Shown here: positions 1 through 5,218 of the stretch, piece by piece
How positions within the stretch are numbered: position 1 is the first letter of the stretch
Layout: every line of letters starts with the position of its first letter
Source of the DNA: Chroococcidiopsidaceae cyanobacterium CP_BM_RX_35
GTDB taxonomy: Bacteria; Cyanobacteriota; Cyanobacteriia; Cyanobacteriales; Chroococcidiopsidaceae
NCBI GenBank assembly: GCA_019242465.1
Contig: JAFAVL010000539.1
Location: forward strand, 1 to 8,121
Reading direction: 5' to 3'
Length of the DNA: 8,121 nt
Program-made: the position numbers and the translations under genes
Notes under the pieces: model-generated
Seen by the model: only the letters and a program-made list of their open reading frames with translations
What the model was told of the DNA's origin: nothing
Databases searched by the model: none

Positions 1-1135
1 CCCGAAATCTTCTCAAAATCTCATGCCGCTCCTTAACTGGGGTTTGATGCGAAATTGCTGGAATCAGCAACTCTTGAGAGATGCGGTAGACTGTAGCATT
101 ATCAGCCGTAAAAATCAAAGTGCGTTCTGGGTAATGTTCAGCTAACAAATCCGCCAAGACTCGCAGCTTGCCATCTGTTCCCAAAGCGATTTCCTTCGCT
201 TCCCTGTGGGCTAGCATCGCCCGCCGTCCTTCTTGAGAACGCCCACTAGCTTGCACAAATTGCTGCCAACCTTGAAGACTACCCAGGATAATTTTGGCTC
301 TGCGCAAAAAGTCATTGCGCTGTTGCACCAACTGGTTGTAGCGTTCGCGTTCTTGTTGTGACAGATTCACCTTGATTCGTACCACATCATGCTCTGCCAG
401 TGCCTTGCCTGCCAGCTCTGCCGCACTTTTACGATAGACTTCAGGACCGATCAGCATCTCTAGGTCAGCATGTCTTCCATCGGAGCGCTCTGGTGTCGCT
501 GATAATCCCAAGCGATAGGGAGCAAGTGCATACTCAGCAATCACCCGGTTGAATTCTGTTGGCAGGTGATGACATTCATCAAACACCAGCAGCGCATAGC
601 GATTCCCCAAGGCTTCCGCCTGGATAGCAGCACTGTCATAAGTTGCCACTAGAATTGGAGTGCGATCGCGAGACCCGCCGCCCAATAACCCTACTTCTAT
701 ATCTGGGAAAGCTGCCTTCAAATGGGCATACCACTGATGCATTAAATCCAACGTTGGCACCACAATCAGCGTACTGCGGGGAGTTGCTTGCATCGCGAGT
801 TGGGCCAGGTAAGTCTTACCAGCAGCAGTGGGCAGTGCAACTACACCCCGCCGTCCTGCCTGTTTCCAACTTTTCAAAGCCTCAGTTTGATGGGGGTAGG
901 GTTCCATTTCTAGGCTAGGGACAAGTTCCAGCGGCTCAAACCCTTTAGCTTCATCTACCAAAGTGGTCCCTTCCGCTTGCAGCGCTTCCATTAGAGGACG
1001 GTAAGACCAAGCGGGGAGGCGAAACTTCTCGACTCGATCATCCTAAGTAGCATACTCCACCCAGGCTTTTCCTTTCGGTGGCGGATGCAGAATCAAAGTC
1101 CCCCGATCGAAAGATAAGGTAGGGATACGAACCAT
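1..1135 (-). pseudogene. XPB-like superfamily 2 DNA helicase, partial, interrupted by TAG at codon 31
   Basis: This is a DEAD/DEAH (COG1061, XPB/Ssl2-like) ATP-dependent DNA helicase, a family tied to DNA repair. Reading from ATG 1135, a conserved-looking N-terminus (MVRIPTLSFDRGTL) leads into a TAG at 1045-1043. The same frame then stays open to the window edge with every SF2 hallmark in order: Q-motif-like PYPHQ, motif I LPTAAGKT (around 805-828), motif II DECHHLP (around 552-572), motif III LGLSATPERSDGR, and the start of the second helicase lobe (TLIFTADNATVYRIS). The TAG falls in WVEYAT*DDRVEKFR, where relatives as I recall them read ATWDDRV, so a TGG to TAG change is the simplest reading. 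ATG 1171 is in frame but has no ribosome site. If translation restarts, the next in-frame ATG is 991, also without a Shine-Dalgarno, which would lose the N-terminal damage-recognition part. The C-terminus is outside the window. A sequencing error cannot be excluded. Confidence 0.8.
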
Positions 1136-1228
1136 GAAGTTTCCCTGTGTCAGTCTTGCTGCTCTTGCCATTTTGAGGAGTTAGTTTACCATCTCCTACA
1201 GCAGTTGAGCAATTCTAGAAAAACCTAG

Positions 1229-1243
1229 TGAGTGCTGCACTCA
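1229..1243. terminator. 15-bp palindrome, possible terminator of the partition operon
   Basis: TGAGTGC-T-GCACTCA is a perfect 7-bp inverted repeat around a single central base, lying between the end of the minus-strand operon (1265) and the helicase gene. Read on the minus strand the hairpin is followed, after CTAGG, by TTTTTC. That resembles a weak intrinsic terminator, but the T-run is five bases away from the stem. It could instead be an operator for the helicase gene. Confidence 0.35.
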
Positions 1244-1264
1244 TGGTCACAAGCGTCGGAAGCA

Positions 1265-1810
1265 TCACAACCTCAACCTAGAAAACAACAATCCTGGTAT
1301 CCCAGCAACTTCCCTGACAGACAATGCTAGCTTCCTAGTAGCATGACACACTCCATGAGGTTGAGGACATGCCATCTTTGTCGGCACAGCATAAGCGATA
1401 ATCACCACCCAGAAGATCAGCATCGGATTCCACACTAGGCAAAACAAGGTTGTCTTGTTCATCAGCTTGTACAAGTTGCCTGCTGTCCAGCCTAACAACT
1501 TTTGTCCTTCGCTGCGGAGAGTGTCACCTGTCTGCTTTATCGCTTTGGCTTTCCTTTCCTCTGCTGCCGCCCAGGTCAAACTGGCATTCAGCTTCTCCCT
1601 AGCCAACTGCTCAGCTTTGCTATCCGATGCTTGCTCTATCCTGACGTTGATAGTCTGCCGTTCTTCCTCTAACTCTTGATTGACCAGTCGCTTTACTCTT
1701 CGCTCGTTCCCGTCTCGGAGCCTTCGGGCAAGCTCATCGGCTTGGGCGACGAGAGTGGTAGTGAATTCGGCTCCCAGTCCCAAGTCTGCGTCAGGGAACG
1801 AGCCTGCCGC
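1265..1810 (-). CDS. -1 frame C-terminal extension of the third partition-operon gene, with a membrane segment
   Basis: This frame is open from upstream of 1810 to a stop at 1267-1265. It reads as genuine protein: a long charged helical stretch, likely coiled coil (ADELARRL, NERRVKRLVNQELEEE, SKAEQLAREKLN), then a hydrophobic segment of about 24 residues (TTLFCLVWNPMLIFWVVIIA, about 1453-1382) and a short Cys-containing tail. As a separate gene it would have to start at TTG 1783, which has no Shine-Dalgarno and lies inside the 283-residue frame, so independent translation is unlikely. Joined in the -1 direction at the G GGA AAG site (1816-1810) it adds 181 residues to residue 245 of the upstream frame, giving 426 residues with the membrane span near 365-388. 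The upstream frame's own tail over 1815-1693 (WDWEPNSLPLSSPKP, SETGTSEE) looks like the out-of-frame reading. Either a programmed frameshift or an indel explains the arrangement. Function unknown. Confidence 0.6.
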   Translation of the reverse strand, partial: AAGSFPDADLGLGAEFTTTLVAQADELARRLRDGNERRVKRLVNQELEEERQTINVRIEQASDSKAEQLAREKLNASLTWAAAEERKAKAIKQTGDTLRSEGQKLLGWTAGNLYKLMNKTTLFCLVWNPMLIFWVVIIAYAVPTKMACPQPHGVCHATRKLALSVREVAGIPGLLFSRLRL

Positions 1811-2544
1811 TTTCCCTCGATCTGCACCATCACCCGCTCTTCCAATTCGGCAAAAAACAGTTCTGTATTCTCCTTGCTCTGGGCGAGTTTACGGGCAGCA
1901 TGTTTCAGGTAGGAGCGGTTGACCATTCCGGGAATCTTATCGGTCTGTCGGTCTGTCACTTTGTCAACCAAGCGCTCTAACCCTGATTCAGCAATTAAGG
2001 CTGAGTCACTCACCAGTTCTGTAATTTGCTCGCTGTGGGTTTGAGATAGCTCCGCAGTACCAAAATGCGCTGCTATTTCCTCATAGCTCTGACCCTGGTT
2101 CTTCAGTAGGTCGCAGGCTTCCAGAAAGCGATCGCACTCCTGTTGGTTGTATTCCTCAGCATCAGCAGATAAACCACAGGCTTCAAGGAGTGCGATCGCT
2201 TCTTTGGGAGAGATAGCACAACCGAGTTCCTTAGCGAGGGAGAGGAGTTCGGAGAAGTCTAGGGGTTTAGCTGCTGGTTTCTTGCCATTCTTCGATTTCT
2301 TGGTCTTACCTTGAGCTTCGGATTCGGCTGATTGAGCAGGAGTACCAGGAACAATATTATTTTGCTGCATCAACTCAGCAATTTCATTGTCAGACTTGCC
2401 TTGCTCAATCAACTGACGACATTCCTGAAAACGCTCGGCTTCATCTTCTGTGTACTCTTCCTTCTCAGATAAAACACTCAGTTGTAAGGTTTGGACAAAA
2501 TCTTCTTGGGAAAGGGCGCTTTGCAGTTCGTGTCTTTGGTACAT
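1693..2544 (-). CDS. Third partition-operon protein, duplicated helical motif, unknown function (zero-frame product, 283 aa)
   Basis: I do not recognise the family. ATG 2544 follows a GAGG ribosome site (2558-2555, 10-nt spacing) and lies 36 nt after the ParR-like gene, so it is probably the last gene of the operon. The protein holds two copies of a motif of about 50 residues: residues 12-61 (core YTEDEAERF..C..L...G.S..EIA) and 112-162 (core YNQQECDRF.EAC.LL..G.S..EIAAHFG). They are separated by a Lys/Ala-rich linker at 80-94. The G-x-S-x-x-E-I-A core resembles the second part of a helix-turn-helix, so DNA binding is possible but only inferred. Residues 200-245 (LERLVDKVTDRQTDKIPG, YLKHAARKLAQSKENTELF) are predicted helical. 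After residue 245 the composition changes abruptly to a Ser/Pro/Trp-rich tail, and the adjacent -1 frame carries a better-looking C-terminus. The true main product may therefore be the 426-residue frameshifted form. Confidence 0.7.
   Translation of the reverse strand: MYQRHELQSALSQEDFVQTLQLSVLSEKEEYTEDEAERFQECRQLIEQGKSDNEIAELMQQNNIVPGTPAQSAESEAQGKTKKSKNGKKPAAKPLDFSELLSLAKELGCAISPKEAIALLEACGLSADAEEYNQQECDRFLEACDLLKNQGQSYEEIAAHFGTAELSQTHSEQITELVSDSALIAESGLERLVDKVTDRQTDKIPGMVNRSYLKHAARKLAQSKENTELFFAELEERVMVQIEGKRQARSLTQTWDWEPNSLPLSSPKPMSLPEGSETGTSEE
1702..1803 (-). promoter_or_regulatory. Potential RNA stem-loop downstream of the slippery site
   Basis: In the minus-strand transcript GCUCGUUCCC (1803-1794) is perfectly complementary to GGGAACGAGC (1711-1702). 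The stem begins six bases after the slippery heptamer and ends just before the zero-frame stop (1695-1693). Nested inside are GGAGCC (1774-1769) with GGCUCC (1722-1717) and AAGC (1743-1740) with GCUU (1733-1730). A competing smaller hairpin pairs GGCUC (1804-1800) with GAGCC (1773-1769). Either would sit at the spacing usual for a frameshift stimulator. The 82-nt loop of the outer stem is large, and no folding energy was computed. Confidence 0.4.
1810..1816 (-). promoter_or_regulatory. Candidate -1 slippery heptamer GGGAAAG
   Basis: In the 283-residue frame the phase is GAG-GGA-AAG, so the heptamer reads G GGA AAG, the correct X XXY YYZ phase for simultaneous slippage of two tRNAs. GGGAAAG is the heptamer known from the lambda tail genes G/GT. 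Slipping back one base leads straight into the frame ending at 1265, where the membrane segment lies. Phase was checked from ATG 2544: the GGA codon is residue 244. Function is inferred. Confidence 0.5.
2126..2201. repeat. 16-bp perfect inverted repeat built on two HIP1 octamers
   Basis: AAGCGATCGCACTCCT (2126-2141) is the exact reverse complement of AGGAGTGCGATCGCTT (2186-2201). The arms are 44 bp apart, inside the second motif copy of the 283-residue protein. Each arm contains GCGATCGC (2128-2135 and 2192-2199), itself a palindrome common in cyanobacteria; the remaining eight matched bases in each arm are extra. A strong mRNA hairpin would form inside the coding region. Confidence 0.75.
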
Positions 2545-2580
2545 GTTTACTTAACCTCGTTAAATTCGTTGAAACTTGAT

Positions 2581-3060
2581 TCAGTCTTTAGCAGCAATTG
2601 TAGAGACGTAATCGTCGTCTCCTAAGTTGGAAGTAAATTGAAAAGGAACATTCCACTCTCCATCATCAGCTTCTTCAACAGATAGTTCCTCCGTTAGTGA
2701 GTTATCAGAGTTGTGTACTGCTTCAGAAGCACTTATCGACACTGAAGCAGTGTTCACCTGTATGGGTAGAATACTTCCAATCATGCCGCTATCTAGCTTG
2801 ATCCCGATCATTGATTGCAGACGCTGTAGATGGATCAGCAACCCGTAGATAGATTCCAGAGTCACTTGATGCAGTTGCTCACTTGTCACCTTCAGATGTT
2901 TATAGGCATAAGGCAACCAGAAGGTTTTTAGTGCTAACATTACCATTTCCCGGAACGGGTAAGGTGTAGCCTCTACATCACGTAGATACTCTACCAAGAC
3001 AGCTTCTGAGCTATCATATTCCACCTTGATCCGCAATCTAATCTCAATTGTCTTCTTCAA
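2581..3060 (-). CDS. ParR-like plasmid partition adaptor (putative), 159 aa
   Basis: This is probably the centromere-binding adaptor of a type II (actin-like) partition system, linking the iterons to the ParM filament. The assignment rests mainly on position: 12 nt downstream of parM, in the parC-parM-parR order. The predicted fold fits a ribbon-helix-helix: a strand at residues 3-14 (KTIEIRLRIKVEY), a helix near 18-30, a helix at 36-54 (FREMVMLALKTFWLPYAYK) and a further helix at 59-84. The tail from about 123 to 151 is acidic and probably flexible (LTEELSVEEADDGEW, LGDDD), as expected for a ParM-contacting tail. I see no sequence signature that proves ParR. The start is TTG at 3060, supported by AGGAG at 3074-3070 with 9-nt spacing. 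The next in-frame ATG would delete the first 38 residues, including the DNA-binding strand. ParR proteins usually repress their own operon by binding the iterons. Confidence 0.6.
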   Translation of the reverse strand: MKKTIEIRLRIKVEYDSSEAVLVEYLRDVEATPYPFREMVMLALKTFWLPYAYKHLKVTSEQLHQVTLESIYGLLIHLQRLQSMIGIKLDSGMIGSILPIQVNTASVSISASEAVHNSDNSLTEELSVEEADDGEWNVPFQFTSNLGDDDYVSTIAAKD

Positions 3061-3069
3061 TCCCCGTTA

Positions 3070-3074
3070 CTCCT
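3070..3074 (-). promoter_or_regulatory. Ribosome binding site fixing the TTG start of the ParR-like gene
   Basis: AGGAG overlaps the TAG stop of parM (3075-3073), so termination on parM places the ribosome directly on the next gene's Shine-Dalgarno. This suggests translational coupling and a fixed ratio of filament protein to adaptor. It is the reason for choosing TTG 3060 as the start. Confidence 0.6.
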
Positions 3075-4245
3075 AAACTCGCTTTTTGACTCCGTTTAGG
3101 TAAGGCAGCACTTGCTTTTGCATATACCTGTACAACCCATAGGCATCTGTAAGACGTAGACATTGTGCATCTTTACTAGGTGCTAGATTGAAGGCTTGGC
3201 GTACATCCTCTTCTAGTTCTGCTGCCCAGGAAAACGTAGCATGAGGAAATCTCTTCGCGCATAAAGCTTTGAGTTCAACCTTGAGATATTCCGATGTACC
3301 TCCACCTACAATCACTTCGTCTACATCAGTAGGGGTGTGATTATAAAGCCAGTTTGACACTCTTCCCCAATACTCAGTTCGTGATTTACGTACCGCCTCG
3401 ACAATCTCGTTAATTTCATCCGCTTTAAATCCGTCCTTGCGACTTCTTACCAAACCCTCAAAGTATTTGGATTTGATGACGTTCCCTGCCTGGTGAATTG
3501 CTTTTAGTAGTAGATCAACTTCCATTCGGGAGGTGCGGCAGGTAATCAGCTTAATCATCTCAGCCAGACCTAGAGCTTCGGTCTTGCCAGTAATCACCCC
3601 TCGCTCCGACACTACTATTGATATATCTCGATAGCCAAGCATGATCACCAGAATCTTCTTCTGGTCAAATCCGGCTCCGAGTTTGCGATTGCGCGTGATG
3701 ACTAGTCCGCCCCCCTCTGGCACACACATGAAAAACTTGAGTCCCACTGCTAGCGATCGCTTTCTGAAGCTGAAGTTTGACAAAGCCTTGGTCACTGCAC
3801 GCTCAAATTTATCCTTGTCTCGCCATTCGTTGTATGGCAAAGGAAGTGTTAGCGCCAAATCAAATTCATCAGGCAATCCAAACTTACTAGCAATTACCCC
3901 AACTGCGGCTAAGACCTTGGGAATTGCACCCTCGTACTTCAGGTTGTCCAGTTCTACTGTCCCATCGAATTGGTTTTTCGCCAGGAACCCCACGACATAA
4001 CACTCATCCTCGTACTCTACCCATGCCTCATTTTCTGGTTGCGGCACACTGAACCTGGTCGATTCATACCTCTCCTCAATCTCTTCCCGGCTTTTTTGTG
4101 ATAATTGCGGTTCCATCCACAGTAGATCTAGTTTCGATGGCACTCCCTCTTGTACAACCTTGAACACTATCTTGGTTCCTGAAGTACCTACATCAACAGT
4201 TAACAACACTAGGTTGCCAATACTCTCGTTTATCTTCAACACCAT
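3073..4245 (-). CDS. parM: Actin-like ATPase ParM/StbA, plasmid segregation
   Basis: This is an ATP-driven filament protein that segregates plasmid copies in the cytoplasm. The 390-residue product has the actin/Hsp70-fold signature. Phosphate-1 loop is LTVDVGTSGTK at residues 15-25, with Asp18 as the likely metal-coordinating residue. The adenosine loop is VIVGGGT at 311-317, and a conserved C-terminal helix reads RLTDAYGLYRYM. Between them, LALTLPLP (130-137) and a long helical insert match cyanobacterial ParM-like proteins in layout. The phosphate-2 loop, IMLGYRDISIV (201-211), lacks the usual D-x-G-G-x-T, keeping only one Gly and an Asp, so hydrolysis may be atypical. The length is slightly above R1 ParM (about 320). 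ATG 4245 is preceded by only a weak GGTAG ribosome site. The iteron region just upstream and the ParR-like gene just downstream support the partition role. It is the first gene of a minus-strand operon. Confidence 0.88.
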   Translation of the reverse strand: MVLKINESIGNLVLLTVDVGTSGTKIVFKVVQEGVPSKLDLLWMEPQLSQKSREEIEERYESTRFSVPQPENEAWVEYEDECYVVGFLAKNQFDGTVELDNLKYEGAIPKVLAAVGVIASKFGLPDEFDLALTLPLPYNEWRDKDKFERAVTKALSNFSFRKRSLAVGLKFFMCVPEGGGLVITRNRKLGAGFDQKKILVIMLGYRDISIVVSERGVITGKTEALGLAEMIKLITCRTSRMEVDLLLKAIHQAGNVIKSKYFEGLVRSRKDGFKADEINEIVEAVRKSRTEYWGRVSNWLYNHTPTDVDEVIVGGGTSEYLKVELKALCAKRFPHATFSWAAELEEDVRQAFNLAPSKDAQCLRLTDAYGLYRYMQKQVLPYLNGVKKRV

Positions 4246-4380
4246 GCTTGTCTACCATTCGCAACGGTAACTTATGCCAATTCCTAGAAGCTGCGATCAC
4301 CTTCACATTTCTTAATCCCAAAAGGCGATTTTTCTGGGTTTATTCTAGTATCGCTCAAGAACAAAGTGGGTCAATTCAAC

Positions 4381-4435
4381 CCCACTTACAACCCAATCTT
4401 ATCCCACTTACAACCCACTTACAACCCACTTTTCT
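4381..4435. repeat. parC: Iteron cluster A: five 11-bp direct repeats (parC, promoter-distal to the second cluster)
   Basis: Five units abut with no gaps at 4381, 4392, 4403, 4414 and 4425. Three are identical CCCACTTACAA, one is CCCACTTTTCT and one is CCCAATCTTAT. The 11-bp period puts every unit on nearly the same face of the helix, as expected for a protein that polymerises along DNA. The cluster lies in the parM leader, between the candidate promoter and the start codon. Confidence 0.88.
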
Positions 4436-4464
4436 CTTAAAGTACAAAATTATTGCAAATTATT

Positions 4465-4494
4465 ATTATTAATCCATTAAGTCACGATTGTCGA
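4465..4494 (-). promoter_or_regulatory. Candidate parM promoter between the two iteron clusters
   Basis: On the minus strand TCGACA (4494-4489) is followed after 18 bp by AATAAT (4470-4465). Both differ from the sigma-70 consensus at one position, the -10 box at its first base. The segment between the iteron clusters (4436-4507) is AT-rich. Transcription would begin near 4458, giving a leader of about 210 nt that includes cluster A. Adaptor bound to both clusters would cover the promoter and so autoregulate the operon. Confidence 0.45.
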
Positions 4495-4507
4495 TGTCCA
4501 AACAGCT

Positions 4508-4573
4508 CCCACTCGTGACCCACTTGTGACCCACTATCATCCCACTCATAACCCACTTACAACCCAATATACT
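4508..4573. repeat. parC: Iteron cluster B: six 11-bp direct repeats (parC)
   Basis: Units start at 4508 (CCCACTCGTGA), 4519 (CCCACTTGTGA), 4530 (CCCACTATCAT), 4541 (CCCACTCATAA), 4552 (CCCACTTACAA) and 4563 (CCCAATATACT). All begin CCCA and the first five begin CCCACT; the second half drifts. The unit at 4552 is identical to the main unit of cluster A, tying the two arrays to one binding protein. R1 parC likewise has two arrays of five 11-bp iterons around the parM promoter. Confidence 0.85.
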
Positions 4574-4575
4574 TG

Positions 4576-4597
4576 TTGGGAAGGACCTCCTTCCCAA
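4576..4597. repeat. Perfect 9-bp inverted repeat with 4-nt loop; possible oriT element or cruciform
   Basis: TTGGGAAGG - ACCT - CCTTCCCAA starts three bases after the last iteron. No T-run follows on either strand, so it is not an intrinsic terminator. It lies between the partition and transfer operons, upstream of the relaxase gene, where an origin of transfer could be. I see no recognised MobF nick sequence, so the oriT role is only a guess. Confidence 0.45.
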
Positions 4598-4777
4598 ACC
4601 CATCCCGGAAAATTCTTCCCTTCGGTCAGGGCACATTACTCTAATTTTTAGGTTAAGATAGCAGACAGAAAAAAGCTCAATAATCCAGAGTAAACAAAAA
4701 AGTGAAGCTGGGTAGATAGAAATTCAAAAAGCTAACTACCACTCTGCTCCTCTTCAGTTTCATCACACCCATCACTC
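4598..4777. other. AT-rich intergenic leader of the mobilisation operon
   Basis: I find no gene and no convincing promoter here. CCCT-AGGG (4618-4621 with 4628-4631) is a weak four-base-pair hairpin. TAAGAT (4654-4659) could be a -10 box for the plus-strand operon, but no -35 stands out at the right distance. The motif AAAAAGCT occurs twice, near 4670 and 4726. The promoter and oriT for the relaxase operon most likely lie between 4576 and 4825. Confidence 0.4.
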
Positions 4778-4825
4778 ATGCACGCAGTTAAGCAGACTCT
4801 CTTAAACAGAGAGGCAAGATTTTTA

Positions 4826-5218
4826 ATGGATAGTTGTTTTTGGTCAAGCAGTCATTATTGGTCAACGCGACAACCAAAACTGAAGCGAGACAGAACTAAA
4901 ACTGGAATTAAGATTGCTTACTCATCTAGAACTGAGTGGTTTGTCTTCATGTTCAGTAAGTTCCACCGAGAAGCAATAGAAATTTTTCGCTCTCTAGAAA
5001 AGAGGGAGACATGGTTTTATCAGGAGCCAATCAACCAGTATCGAAGCTTCAGTGCCTGGTGCATAGATGCTAAACAATTTGAAGGAGTGCTAGAGCAACT
5101 AAAAACGTTGTCTGATATTGAGTTGGAGTTTGTTGTTCCCCAAACCAGTCAGGGGTTACGTATACCTGAACGGTTTAATGTACTGGGGTTGCAGTTCTTT
5201 AAGGTCAATCCGCTATGA
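4826..5218 (+). CDS. Small unrecognised protein upstream of the relaxase, possible mobilisation accessory, 130 aa
   Basis: I do not recognise this protein. The frame is open from ATG 4778 (146 residues), but that start has no ribosome site. ATG 4826 has GAGAGG at 4809-4814 with 11-nt spacing and is preferred. The first 30 or so residues are Lys/Arg-rich (TRQPKLKRDRTKTG). The rest alternates predicted strands and helices (WFVFMFSKFHREAIEIFRSL, SFSAWCIDAKQFEGVLEQL, ELEFVV), a small alpha/beta fold, with no signal peptide or membrane segment. Its TGA stop overlaps the relaxase start as ATGA (5215-5218), so the two are co-translated. This fits a DNA-binding accessory protein for relaxosome assembly, which is inferred from position only. 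Confidence 0.65.
   Translation: MDSCFWSSSHYWSTRQPKLKRDRTKTGIKIAYSSRTEWFVFMFSKFHREAIEIFRSLEKRETWFYQEPINQYRSFSAWCIDAKQFEGVLEQLKTLSDIELEFVVPQTSQGLRIPERFNVLGLQFFKVNPL

Noticed and set aside
643..918. Plus-strand open frame of 91 codons
   Set aside because: It lies antisense to helicase motifs I and Ia, which are clearly coding on the minus strand, and its product looks random.
1043..1045. TAG as a recoded (pyrrolysine or read-through) codon
   Set aside because: There is no supporting element, and cyanobacteria are not known to use pyrrolysine. A point mutation or sequencing error is simpler.
1265..1783. 172-residue frame as an independent gene starting at TTG 1783
   Set aside because: No ribosome site, and the start is embedded in an overlapping gene on the same strand. 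It is better read as the continuation of that gene by a -1 frame change.
3641..4000. Plus-strand open frame of 119 codons
   Set aside because: It is antisense to the well-supported parM gene.
4248..4472. Plus-strand open frame of 74 codons
   Set aside because: It runs through iteron cluster A and ends in Asn/Tyr low complexity. It has no ribosome site and no neighbour to share an operon with.
4381..4573. Repeats as a CRISPR array
   Set aside because: The units are 11 bp, abutting, without spacers. They fit partition or replication iterons.
4576..4597. Hairpin as an intrinsic terminator
   Set aside because: No T-run follows on either strand, and no gene ends nearby.
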